Shown one piece after another: positions 7,565 through 15,720 of a DNA stretch of 64,000 bases (its first letter is position 1; every line of letters starts with the position of its first letter). The DNA is from Atlanticothrix silvestris CENA357. Its GTDB lineage: Bacteria; Cyanobacteriota; Cyanobacteriia; Cyanobacteriales; Nostocaceae. The position numbers were made by a program, and so were the translations under genes. The notes under the pieces were generated by a model. The model saw only the letters and a program-made list of their open reading frames with translations, was not told the origin of the DNA and ran no database searches. The stretch covers positions 39,270-103,269 of the forward strand of contig NZ_JAECZB010000075.1 of assembly GCF_016056295.1 (NCBI RefSeq), in the 5' to 3' direction.

Positions 7565-8476
7565 TTAAATCGGCACAGCAACATTCTTAAGAATATTCAT
7601 TGGCCCTTGGCTTTTGAGAAGTTGCATTTCTTGTTCGTTTCGTACTAACAATGCACCCGCAAATCCTAATGAGTTGATAGAGATAGACTGGAAATGCTCC
7701 TGCGATCGCGGTACGATAAACATCCATTCTCGTGTAGCTAACAAATTGTAAGCACCAGACTGTTTATTATCATTAACTGCATCTAAACCTACAGCACGCA
7801 ATAAGGCGTGATAACGTTCTAGCAAAGCTTCTGCTGCTGTTAACGGAGACTGTACCCAATCGGGGTCTAAGAGTGCAAAAGCATGTAAAAAAGGAAGCCC
7901 CGGTATAGTTGCAATAGCATCCTGAAACTTGGCCGATGCTAATAGCGGTTCAATAGGTGTTTGCGAACCTGAAGGCGCAAGAGGTAGCGGTACGAGTTGT
8001 AAGTGCTTGTGTCGCTGACTAGCACCTGCAATTTTGCCACCGTTGTAGAATGCTAAACCGTCAAAGTCAGCTATACATGCCCATAAAGCTGCAAAATCTT
8101 CTTGGGTGAGTAAACTTTCCTGTTCCTCAAAAGCACGGGTAATGATTAATAGATGATAATCAACAACGTTAAATTTATTCAAAATACATACATGAGTGTC
8201 GGAAATATCCGCAACAAACAAATCCTCTTCATAGGGAAGGAAGGGATTAAATTCTTTTCCAGAGTTAGCAGTTTGTTTCTCTTGTTTTTCCTTAGCTGCT
8301 TTTTTGCGGTTGAGATTAGATAAAATCCGTACTAAAAATAGCACACCATCCTGTTCTACAAATTCAAACTCAGTCGGTATTGACAGTAGCGCCCCACATT
8401 GTAAAGCTTGTGTAGTTTGTTCTTTGACACTTGTCCATAAAGTGCCAGATTTCAGCAATATTTTTCCTTCAGGCAT
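7565..8476 (-). CDS. Ap4A phosphorylase (ATP adenylyltransferase, HIT superfamily)
   Basis: 303 residues. Contains the HIT-type active-site motif HKHLQ (His156, His158, Gln160) in ASQRHKHLQLVPL, and the upstream NPFLPYEEDLFV block of the Ap4A phosphorylase II family. The enzyme splits diadenosine tetraphosphate with phosphate to ATP and ADP, keeping this stress-linked nucleotide low. A short Lys/Glu-rich stretch (residues 57-75) looks like a surface insertion. Start ATG at 8476. The downstream end runs into the CDF remnant on the opposite strand. The CHAT-GUN4 gene lies 23 bp upstream on the same strand, so co-transcription is possible. Confidence 0.9.
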   Translation of the reverse strand: MPEGKILLKSGTLWTSVKEQTTQALQCGALLSIPTEFEFVEQDGVLFLVRILSNLNRKKAAKEKQEKQTANSGKEFNPFLPYEEDLFVADISDTHVCILNKFNVVDYHLLIITRAFEEQESLLTQEDFAALWACIADFDGLAFYNGGKIAGASQRHKHLQLVPLPLAPSGSQTPIEPLLASAKFQDAIATIPGLPFLHAFALLDPDWVQSPLTAAEALLERYHALLRAVGLDAVNDNKQSGAYNLLATREWMFIVPRSQEHFQSISINSLGFAGALLVRNEQEMQLLKSQGPMNILKNVAVPI

Positions 8477-8499
8477 GGTGAAATATTTTGTGCATGTTT

Positions 8500-9699
8500 T
8501 TATATACGAGACAATACGTTAATTCCAACTTTTTCATTAAACTTACTTACATTAGAATCAAGGTAATTCCTCATCATATAAGCATGAAGAATTGTGTCAG
8601 GTTTATAGTTCCAACGTGCTGGTAAATGTCCTGTAACAGCATCTACGTAGTCGAAGTTGAGATTTTCATAAAGTAACCACTTTGGTTGCCCAAAATCTAA
8701 TAATGATCTTTTACACCATCTGACTTGAAGACCAAACTTATCATATTTTCTACCTACACTCTTCCAAATTTGTTTTTGTATACTAAAGCCAAATTTTTCA
8801 TCACTATATTTTAACCACATTGCGTCAATATTTTGGATAATTTCAAGCGGTATCTTATTGACATAAGAAGAATCAATATAACATTCATTCATGCTTTTAC
8901 TAAATCTTCCCCATTCATTTGCTTCAAGCATAATCGTCAAAGTCTCTTCATCTGCATCTCTCCAAGCCCCTTGATGCAGAAAGTTTTCCAAGTTTGTATA
9001 GTCTATGTTATTATCGGTAGATTTGACATTATTTATCAAACTTACAGGTTTAAGTTTAAGTGGATAAACTTTATTTTCTAATTGTTTAAATTGACTGGGG
9101 TTTTGCTTAGTATTATTAATATTTTTTCTTATAAATTTGTTTTGTTTAAGAACTGGTATATTTGCTTGTGAAAAATCTTCTAATTTAATTGCAATTAATC
9201 CTTCCTTAAACGCACTCTCAAATGTATCTTGATTATTTGAAAGTTCATATCCTAATCCATCATAAAAGCCTTGAGCAAAGACAATTGCGGCTTTGTCTCC
9301 GATTGGTTGATTCATGCCAACTGTGTATTCAATATGTTGACTAATTGCTTCAGCAGGTTTTGCTGAATAGCAAGCATTGAGCAATACACACTTTACATAA
9401 TCTTTATGTGACTCAAATAACGCTGCTAATCCCTCAGGCGAAACTAATTTATTGTCTCCTCCATCGTCCTCTAATATTAAGCTTCCATCCTCCATACCGT
9501 GTCCGCAAAAATGAACTATTTTAGGTCGTTCTTCTGCTATTGCTCTACGGATATCTTGGGGACGTACAGCAGTTCTAATTTTAGTAGAAAATAAATTCCT
9601 TTTCACAGAGCGTATTATAGCTTCTTGGATTTCCCGAATCTCTGTATCGAGACGTAGACCATGAGGAATTGCTGTCAAAATCAATATTTTTTGTTGCAT
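8500..9699 (-). CDS. CHAT protease domain fused to GUN4 domain
   Basis: 399 residues, ATG start. Residues ~1-175 are a CHAT (caspase-like) domain: KIVHFCGHG with His67 and CVLLNACYS with Cys110, the expected His-Cys dyad, then YTVGMNQPIGDKAAIVFAQG. Residues ~176-232 are a Lys/Asn-rich linker. Residues ~233-361 are a GUN4 domain (DYTNLENFLHQGAWRDADEE, AMWLKYSDEKFGFS, TGHLPARW). GUN4 domains bind porphyrins such as protoporphyrin IX and Mg-protoporphyrin and stimulate Mg-chelatase. The fusion suggests a protease gated by tetrapyrrole level, or a porphyrin-binding adaptor; that is inference. No signal peptide or membrane segment, so it is cytosolic. AT-rich relative to neighbours. 23 bp upstream of the Ap4A phosphorylase gene. 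Confidence 0.9.
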   Translation of the reverse strand: MQQKILILTAIPHGLRLDTEIREIQEAIIRSVKRNLFSTKIRTAVRPQDIRRAIAEERPKIVHFCGHGMEDGSLILEDDGGDNKLVSPEGLAALFESHKDYVKCVLLNACYSAKPAEAISQHIEYTVGMNQPIGDKAAIVFAQGFYDGLGYELSNNQDTFESAFKEGLIAIKLEDFSQANIPVLKQNKFIRKNINNTKQNPSQFKQLENKVYPLKLKPVSLINNVKSTDNNIDYTNLENFLHQGAWRDADEETLTIMLEANEWGRFSKSMNECYIDSSYVNKIPLEIIQNIDAMWLKYSDEKFGFSIQKQIWKSVGRKYDKFGLQVRWCKRSLLDFGQPKWLLYENLNFDYVDAVTGHLPARWNYKPDTILHAYMMRNYLDSNVSKFNEKVGINVLSRI

Positions 9700-9802
9700 G
9701 ATTAAAATTTAATATATAAATTTCTCAAGAACTAGGCTCTACTGTAATCTATCCAGTATTTTTTATATAGTAATAACTTAGAAGCAATGATAAACGATAA
9801 AC

Positions 9803-10186
9803 CTAATCTAAATCAGGTTCAATGCCAAGCGCTTTCAATTGTGCTATTAACCTTTGCGTTCGCTGTCTTTCTTGTTCTATAGAAGTTGATACCCAGTTGC
9901 CTTTGTGATCATACCAACGTAACCAAGGCTGTTCTACATCTTGATAGCATCCTTGCCATACACCCAAACCTAAATTTAGTTCAGGTATCCAAAAGCGTGA
10001 TTCAGGCAAGGCCACCTCAGCATAACGACCCCCATCTAGCTTAAACATCTTAAACTCATATTTATAGCGATCAAATACAGCGTAATAGGGAACGTGCAGA
10101 ATCTGTTCATTTCTTTTATCGAAAAGGACGGGAAACCTTTTGCTCCAGTGGGCGTGGTTTTTTATTACAAAATGTAAAAACCCCAC
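9803..10186 (-). pseudogene. Uma2-family (DUF820) nuclease, 5' truncated
   Basis: 127 codons. The C-terminal half of a Uma2 protein is clear: VPYYAVFDRYKYEFKMFKL, WIPELNLGLGVWQG, PWLRWYDHKGNW, then the coiled Gln/Arg tail ending LKALGIEPDLD. Family members are about 190-240 residues. The N-terminal half with the usual acidic catalytic residues is absent. The only start for this frame (GTG at 10186) falls inside the stem of a transcription terminator belonging to the small gene upstream, so it is unlikely to be translated from its own signals. Probably a deletion remnant. Confidence 0.75.
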
Positions 10187-10204
10187 TCATTTTCAGGTGG
10201 GGTT
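10174..10204 (-). terminator. Rho-independent terminator
   Basis: On the minus strand AACCCCAC, a 10-base loop, then GTGGGGTT followed directly by more T residues (five in a row in total). Stem at 10179-10186 and 10197-10204. It lies about 39 bp past the stop of the 34-residue ORF at 10243-10347, so it most likely ends that transcript. Confidence 0.85.
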
Positions 10205-10242
10205 ATCAAAAATTATTTTGTTAAAACTTGGTTATGCTTGCC

Positions 10243-10347
10243 TTAAAACAAACTCATGATTGTGATGATACTAGCGCTGGTAAAAATGATCAAAGCACCC
10301 ATAGTTATAGATTCGCCTAATGCATTGGGGAGTTTGGTATTATTCAT
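10243..10347 (-). CDS. Small single-helix membrane protein, 34 residues
   Basis: Reading frame ATG at 10347 to TAA at 10243. The product starts MNNTKLPNALGESITMG and continues into a hydrophobic segment ALIIFTSASIITIMSLF, long enough for one membrane helix. A strong terminator follows at 10174-10204 and there is no other gene between, so the transcript appears dedicated to this ORF. The ribosome site is weak (AAAGAA about 9 bases before ATG). Cyanobacteria carry many proteins of 30-45 residues with one helix in photosynthetic and NDH complexes; this sequence is not one I recognise. Confidence 0.5.
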   Translation of the reverse strand: MNNTKLPNALGESITMGALIIFTSASIITIMSLF

Positions 10348-10670
10348 TTCAGTAAAATTCTTTAAATTGTGAGTATTCTTTAACAATATCAGTCACAGTA
10401 TAAATATTTATAAAATAATGATAAAACTTAAAATGCCGTAAATTTTCTTAGTAAAAACTAGTGCATTTACTCAGGTATAGAGCAGGGAATAGGCTTGAAA
10501 GTTCCTTGGTGTAAGGATTTTATATCTTAATCTAGGTGACCACTGCCATATCATAAATTTAGACTTCTTGCAGAAGTGGGGTAAAGGGTAAAAGTATGGA
10601 ATTTTTTCTTTATCTTTAACCTTTCCCCAATGTCTTTTGTAAAAATTTCTGGACTACAAATACACACATC

Positions 10671-10699
10671 AAAAAGGCTCAAGCATTCTTGCCTGAGCC
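10671..10699 (-). terminator. Terminator of the RRM gene
   Basis: Stem GGCTCAGGC / GCTTGAGCC (one mismatch, loop AAGAAT) at 10676-10699, followed on the minus strand by five T residues. It is 64 bp past the stop of the RNA-binding protein gene. Confidence 0.8.
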
Positions 10700-10762
10700 G
10701 TTACTCAATCCAATTAATTTTTTGGACTAATGTGTTAGCTTAAAAAGCTAAATCTCTAAAGC

Positions 10763-11068
10763 TTAGTAGCGGTTACGGAAACTGTTATTTCCGCCACGGC
10801 CACCACCACCAAACGAACCTCTATCTTCTTTAGGCTTAGCCTTGTTAACTTTGAGGTCACGTCCCATCCATTCAGCACCATCAAGAGCTTCAATGGCAGC
10901 TGTTTCTTCTGCATCTGTACCCATTTCTACAAAACCGAAGCCGCGTACACGACCTGTTTCACGGTCGGTAGGTAGCTGAACACGTTTTACAGAACCATAT
11001 TCTGCAAACACTGCATTCAGGCTCTCTTCTGTAACTTCGTAAGAAAGATTGCCTACGTAAACTGACAT
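10763..11068 (-). CDS. rbp: RRM RNA-binding protein, glycine-rich (cyanobacterial Rbp type)
   Basis: 101 residues with one RRM: RNP2 motif VYVGNL (3-8) and RNP1 RGFGFVEM near residue 43. A short Gly/Arg-rich tail follows (FGGGGRGGNN). This is the typical cyanobacterial Rbp layout. Several members of the family are induced by cold and bind single-stranded or messenger RNA; which paralogue this is cannot be said. A separate terminator and a long upstream region (about 330 bp to the divergent sbcD-like gene) indicate a single-gene unit. In related genes the 5' leader takes part in cold control; that is known for the family, not shown here. Confidence 0.92.
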   Translation of the reverse strand: MSVYVGNLSYEVTEESLNAVFAEYGSVKRVQLPTDRETGRVRGFGFVEMGTDAEETAAIEALDGAEWMGRDLKVNKAKPKEDRGSFGGGGRGGNNSFRNRY

Positions 11069-11398
11069 AGATTGTCTCCAAAATCATAAGTGTGTAGAGA
11101 TGTAGATTTCGGAGAAAAGTCTGTGAATACCAAAGGGGAAAAGCCTATCAATAATAAAAACAAACGCGGTCGCCGAATTAACTCTCACTTCCCATGATTA
11201 CATAACTAGTGAATATTTAGGAGAGTAATTGTAAAAACCGTTAGAAAAAGTTATGTAAGCACTAAGAAATACAGTATGAGTATTAATGCTCTTGAGAACC
11301 ATACTCTTACACTGTATTACACGCAAGCGATCGCCGTTATAGTCATTAATATATAGTATGTAGGAAAACAGCGAATAAATACTAATTACTAACTTAAT
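11069..11398. promoter_or_regulatory. Divergent intergenic region, rbp leader side
   Basis: 330 bp between the rbp gene (minus) and the sbcD-like gene (plus). It must contain both promoters and the rbp 5' leader. GGAGACAA directly before the rbp start is a good ribosome site. I see no other clear element; an 84-codon minus-strand frame (11198-11452) overlaps the sbcD start and is not accepted. Confidence 0.5.
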
Positions 11399-12652
11399 AT
11401 GATTAAAATCCTCCATCTCTCCGATATCCACATGGGAAGCAGTTTTTCCCACGGACGAATCAATCCAGCAACAGGATTGAACACACGGTTAGAGGATTTT
11501 GTCAAAACTCTATCTATATGCATTGACCGAGCGCTGTCAGATGCAGTGGATTTGGTCATATTTGGCGGCGATGCCTTTCCGGATGCCACCCCGCCGCCGT
11601 ATGTGCAAGAAGCCTTTGCCAGTCAATTTCGCCGCCTCGTAGATGCTGATATTCCCACTGTACTGTTAGTAGGCAACCACGACCAACATTCTCAAGGACA
11701 GGGAGGAGCAAGTTTAAACATTTACCGCACCCTAGGAGTGCGAGGGTTTGTTGTTGGTGATACGTTAACTACTCACTATATCTCTACTCGTAATGGTAGT
11801 GTCCAAGTAATTACCTTACCCTGGTTGACTCGTTCGACGCTGATGACTCGTCAAGAAACAGAAGGTTTGTCTTTATCAGAAATCAATCAACTATTAACAG
11901 ATCGGCTACAAGTAGTTTTAGAGGGGGAAATTCGTCGTCTTGACCCCAATGTACCAACGGTTCTTTTGGCTCACTTGATGGCTGACAATGCTACCTTGGG
12001 AGCCGAGCGCTTTTTGGCGGTGGGTAAAGGCTTTACTTTACCTTTGTCTTTGCTGACGCGACCTTGTTTTGATTATGTAGCTTTGGGACACGTCCACCGC
12101 CATCAAAATTTGAATAAATCCAACAACCCGCCGGTGATTTATCCAGGGAGTATTGAGCGAGTAGATTTTAGTGAAGAAAAAGAAGACAAAGGCTATGTGA
12201 TGATCACACTAGAACAAGGACAAGTTGATTGGGAATTTTGTCCTTTGCCAGTTCGGACTTTCTGCACAATAGAGGTGGATATCTCAAAAGCTGATGATCC
12301 TCAAGCTGCATTAATGAAAGCGATCGCCAAACGTGAGATTCAAGATGCTGTAGTTCGGCTAGTTTACAAACTCCGGTCTGAACAGATGGATGTAATTGAT
12401 AGCGCCTCCCTACATACTGCCTTAAATCCTGCTCACACCTACACCATTCAAGCAGAATTGGTTAGTCAGTTAGCTCGACCCCGTATTCCCGAATTAAGCG
12501 CTAGTAGTGGTATTGATCCAATGGAAGCTTTAAAAACCTACTTAAATAATCGCGAAGACCTCAAAGATATAGCAACTTCAATGCTAGAAGCAGCACAAAA
12601 GTTACTAACAGATGATGTGGAAATCTGGCTAGAAACAGCAACTAATGAATAG
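11399..12652 (+). CDS. sbcD: SbcD/Mre11-type DNA repair exonuclease
   Basis: 417 residues. Calcineurin-like metallophosphoesterase motifs in order: LSDIHMGSSF (Asp9, His11), IFGGDAFPD, VGNHDQH, AHLMAD, and LGHVHRHQ. These bind two Mn ions in SbcD/Mre11 nucleases, which trim hairpins and double-strand ends. The C-terminal ~140 residues match the capping region and a helical tail. No SbcC/Rad50 ATPase gene is adjacent, so its partner must lie elsewhere. Start ATG at 11399; the next gene follows after 114 bp on the same strand. Confidence 0.85.
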   Translation: MIKILHLSDIHMGSSFSHGRINPATGLNTRLEDFVKTLSICIDRALSDAVDLVIFGGDAFPDATPPPYVQEAFASQFRRLVDADIPTVLLVGNHDQHSQGQGGASLNIYRTLGVRGFVVGDTLTTHYISTRNGSVQVITLPWLTRSTLMTRQETEGLSLSEINQLLTDRLQVVLEGEIRRLDPNVPTVLLAHLMADNATLGAERFLAVGKGFTLPLSLLTRPCFDYVALGHVHRHQNLNKSNNPPVIYPGSIERVDFSEEKEDKGYVMITLEQGQVDWEFCPLPVRTFCTIEVDISKADDPQAALMKAIAKREIQDAVVRLVYKLRSEQMDVIDSASLHTALNPAHTYTIQAELVSQLARPRIPELSASSGIDPMEALKTYLNNREDLKDIATSMLEAAQKLLTDDVEIWLETATNE

Positions 12653-12766
12653 GATAGATATAGCTATTGTCAGATAGTTTAGGACATAAACTGATCATAA
12701 AACCCTGATACCAAAAGATTTTCAAGCTTATCGCCTATTCCCTATTCCCTGTTCCCTACTATAATA

Positions 12767-13345
12767 ATGACACCTGAAGAAATTGCAGCTACGCTGACAG
12801 AATTATTTGAGCCGACAGATGTACAAGCGATCGCTCCTACATCATGGCAAGTAGAGACTGCTACTTTTCGGTTATTGGTACTGCTATCTGAAGATTATAC
12901 TTGGCTACGAATTTTACTACCAATAGCACCAATCCAAGAAGCTCAAGCATTTTTAACACAGTTTTTAGAAGCTAATTTTGATGATACTCAAGAAGTCCGC
13001 TACGCTTTGCATGAAGGGGTAGTTTGGGGAATCTTTCATCACAACAGCGTCACTTTGGTGAGTGCAGATTTTAAGAGTGCGATCGCTCGACTTTTGTCTT
13101 TATATAAAGCTGGTTTAAATAATGTCTTCAATCGATTAATTGAAAGCCGTATCCGGCAAATCATCCAGGCTGCAAAACAGCAGGGGCAATCACTTCCAGC
13201 TACTATGCAAACCCTAGAACGCTTTTATGCAGAGGGCTTGCTGGGCGAAATCAATCAAACATCAGCGGCGCGAGAAGAAGTGCTAGCTGTTTGGCAACGT
13301 CAGTTAGAACGCTTGTGGAATGAGGTAGATCAAATCCTTGAATAG
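12767..13345 (+). CDS. Conserved hypothetical protein, 192 residues
   Basis: Not recognised as a named family. The N-terminal ~120 residues alternate strands and helices with aromatic patches (TSWQVETATFRLLVLLSEDYTW), somewhat like YbjN/CesT-type chaperone folds. The C-terminal ~70 residues are helical and charged. Cytosolic; no signal or membrane segment. It follows the sbcD-like gene by 114 bp, across a short TTCCCTATTCCCTGTTCCC repeat. Codon use and the presence of GCGATCGC sites match the neighbours, so it is an ordinary resident gene. Confidence 0.75.
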   Translation: MTPEEIAATLTELFEPTDVQAIAPTSWQVETATFRLLVLLSEDYTWLRILLPIAPIQEAQAFLTQFLEANFDDTQEVRYALHEGVVWGIFHHNSVTLVSADFKSAIARLLSLYKAGLNNVFNRLIESRIRQIIQAAKQQGQSLPATMQTLERFYAEGLLGEINQTSAAREEVLAVWQRQLERLWNEVDQILE

Positions 13346-13417
13346 TAATCATTCATAAATATTTATCTATATGGATTACGAATATATTATTTTAATTTAT
13401 AAAGAGGTCTATTGATT

Positions 13418-13804
13418 ATGGATATCATTGAAATCCTCAAAGAAGACTATCAGAGGTTTCCAGCTAACCAAACATATAGCATTTATGCAGAAGATGTTTA
13501 TTTTCAAGATCCATTAAATAAATTTAATGGTGTTGAACGCTATAAAAAGATGATTAAATTCATCCAAACTTGGTTTATAAATCCCCAAATGGATTTGCAC
13601 AATATTCAACTTTTGGGAAACACAATTAAAACCGAGTGGACACTCAGTTGGAACACTCCTTTACCTTGGAAACCGCGCATTTCCATCGCTGGCTGGAGTG
13701 AATTAGGACTTAATTCTGATAGTTTGATTGTTTCCCACATTGATTATTGGAAATGTTCCCGCCTAGATGTGCTGAAACAAAATATATTCCCTAATTACTC
13801 CTAA
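13418..13804 (+). CDS. DUF2358-type SnoaL-like protein
   Basis: 128 residues from the ATG at 13418, preceded by AGAGG 10 bases upstream; a TTG two codons earlier is less likely. The sequence (DVYFQDPLNKFNGVERYKKM, then HIDYWKC near the end) resembles the DUF2358 proteins of cyanobacteria and plants, which have a SnoaL/NTF2-like cone fold. No biochemical role is known to me. Stands alone on the plus strand. Confidence 0.7.
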   Translation: MDIIEILKEDYQRFPANQTYSIYAEDVYFQDPLNKFNGVERYKKMIKFIQTWFINPQMDLHNIQLLGNTIKTEWTLSWNTPLPWKPRISIAGWSELGLNSDSLIVSHIDYWKCSRLDVLKQNIFPNYS

Positions 13805-13916
13805 CTATTGTGTAGTTGGCATTTGAAAGCTCAAGCGCCAACTACGAACCTTGACAAATTAGTAGACAAGACCAAGCTATTTCTTGTTTAAATGTCTACC
13901 AAATTAATAGTAATTT

Positions 13917-14114
13917 CTAGCCCTTCAACGCCTTTCTAAAGTTTTGACGATAAGATTTATTACTAATAAATAAAGCTGGCCACAACAGAGATAAGCCTAG
14001 ACGATTAGGTAGACTAGGACTAAAATTAGTCCGTTTAAAGCCAGTCCAGAACTTCCAAACACCACCTACATAAACTACTATTAAACCAAAAACAATTAAT
14101 TTACCCATTCCCAT
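13917..14114 (-). CDS. Small membrane protein, conserved type
   Basis: 65 residues from the ATG at 14114; a TTG one codon earlier is also open. The N-terminus is one hydrophobic helix (KLIVFGLIVVYVGGVWKFW), followed by a basic patch (FKRTNFSPSLPNR) and a second moderately hydrophobic stretch (LGLSLLWPALF). The basic residues predict a cytosolic or stromal-side tail. It looks like a resident cyanobacterial small protein; the function is unknown. Confidence 0.65.
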   Translation of the reverse strand: MGMGKLIVFGLIVVYVGGVWKFWTGFKRTNFSPSLPNRLGLSLLWPALFISNKSYRQNFRKALKG

Positions 14115-14373
14115 CAACTCCGTTAGTAACTGATAGAATTCGAGTGAAGTATTCTCAAGTTATGCAGATAGTGTATACTTATACACAGATGACATTGGTT
14201 AAAACCATCAGTCTTTGACATCTGAGTCACTTGATGATAAATTCCCTTATTCCAGTTTAAAGTAGCTTTCTACATCACAGCTAATTAGTAACAAAGAATC
14301 TGTCGCATTTTTTTCGGAAATTGGTATAAAGGGCTGACTACGAACTCTTCATAATTGAGTGAGAGTTGCGTTA

Positions 14374-15624
14374 CTACCTTGTCAACAACTGCCGTCGCAG
14401 CAAATCTAACGCTGTACTTGCACTTACGTGACGAATTAAAGCACGTCCCCGCATTGTCCCAAACCGATATTCAAAACTCACAACTTCATCTTTTGGCCCA
14501 GCTAAACCGATATAAACTAGACCGACCGGCTTGTTGTCCGTCTCCCCGCTAGGGCCAGCAATACCAGTGATACTCAATCCCCAAGTAGTTGCAAGGCGTG
14601 TTTTTACCCCAACTGCCATTTGCTCGGCAACAATAGCACTTACCGCCCCAAATTTATCTAAATCTTCAGGGTTAACTCCCAATAGCCCAACTTTTACCGA
14701 GTTGTCATAAGATATTACCCCACCCCAAAAGTAATCAGAACTTCCAGAGACTTCAGTTAACATTTGTCCTAGTCCGCCGCCAGTGCAAGATTCTGCTACT
14801 GATAGGGTTTCTTTGCTTGTTCGTAACAATTGACCAACTATAGAAGCCAAGGTGTCGTGATCTGCACCGTAATAATTTAATCCAGCAATTTCTTTAATTT
14901 GTTTCTCAATCGGCAAAATCAAAGCTTCTGCTGCCGCTTCACAAGCAGCTTTTGCAGAAATTCGCAGTCTAACTTCCCCCTTGCCTGCATAAGGCGCTAC
15001 TGTGGGGTTGGGCAAGTTAAAATAAGGCGCAACTTTTTCTGCCAAAGCAGATTCACCGATACCCCAAAACTTTAAACTCCGGCTGTAAATAATTTCTTTG
15101 CCCCAGCCTTGGCTTTTGAGAAAGGGTACTGCTGTTTCTTCCCACATTCGATGCATTTCTGATGGTACACCAGGAAAAGTGAAAATCGTAATTTCGGAAC
15201 GCGGTTGCCAGATGATACCGGGTGCTGTACCAGTGAGATTGGGTAAAATTTCCGCGCCTTGGGGAATCAAGGCTTGTTTGCGGTTACTTGGTGTCATAAC
15301 CCGACCGCGTTGGGTAAATTTCTGAGTTATGTCTTCGATAATTTCTGGGTGTTCTACCAAAGCGACACCAAAAAAATCAGCGATGGTTTCGCAGGTTAGG
15401 TCATCAGGGGTAGGGCCAAGTCCACCAGTAAAAATGAGAATTTGCGCTCTTGAAATAGCAATTTCTAGAACTTGCTTCAATCGTTCTGGGTTATCTCCCA
15501 CCACTGTTTGATAGTAATGAGGAATACCTAGCTGTGCTAATTGCTGGGCAATAAATTGAGCATTACTGTTGAGGATATCTCCTAGCAGCAGTTCTGTACC
15601 AACACAAATAATTTCTGCACTCAT
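14374..15624 (-). CDS. cinA: CinA-like protein (nicotinamide-nucleotide amidase domain)
   Basis: 416 residues from the ATG at 15624; the TTG three codons earlier is less likely. Residues ~1-170 are a molybdopterin-binding-like (CinA N) domain with IICVGTELLLGDILNSN and IFTGGLGPTPDD. Residues ~255-410 are the PncC-type amidase domain with SVAESCTGGGLGQ, WGGVISYDNSVK and SITGIAGPSG. The amidase domain recycles nicotinamide mononucleotide to nicotinate mononucleotide. Length is normal. The WecA/MraY-type gene lies 97 bp downstream on the same strand, with a short repeat tract (15647-15720) between. Confidence 0.93.
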   Translation of the reverse strand: MSAEIICVGTELLLGDILNSNAQFIAQQLAQLGIPHYYQTVVGDNPERLKQVLEIAISRAQILIFTGGLGPTPDDLTCETIADFFGVALVEHPEIIEDITQKFTQRGRVMTPSNRKQALIPQGAEILPNLTGTAPGIIWQPRSEITIFTFPGVPSEMHRMWEETAVPFLKSQGWGKEIIYSRSLKFWGIGESALAEKVAPYFNLPNPTVAPYAGKGEVRLRISAKAACEAAAEALILPIEKQIKEIAGLNYYGADHDTLASIVGQLLRTSKETLSVAESCTGGGLGQMLTEVSGSSDYFWGGVISYDNSVKVGLLGVNPEDLDKFGAVSAIVAEQMAVGVKTRLATTWGLSITGIAGPSGETDNKPVGLVYIGLAGPKDEVVSFEYRFGTMRGRALIRHVSASTALDLLRRQLLTR

Positions 15625-15646
15625 CGGAAGCAAGCGTTATCAATTA

Positions 15647-15720
15647 AACCAGTGAACAGTGAATAGTAAACAGTAAACAGTGAATAGTTATCAAGTGGCT
15701 TGTGACTGGTAACTGATAAT
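15647..15720. repeat. Short tandem repeats (STRR type)
   Basis: Units of GTGAACA/GTGAATA/GTAAACA (AGTGAATAGTAAACAGT) followed by GTGACTGGTAACTGATAA fill the gap between cinA and the glycosyltransferase gene. Confidence 0.8.

Noticed and set aside
11198-11452. 84-codon minus-strand frame between rbp and sbcD
   Set aside because: Overlaps the sbcD start and shows no family features; region is the divergent promoter.
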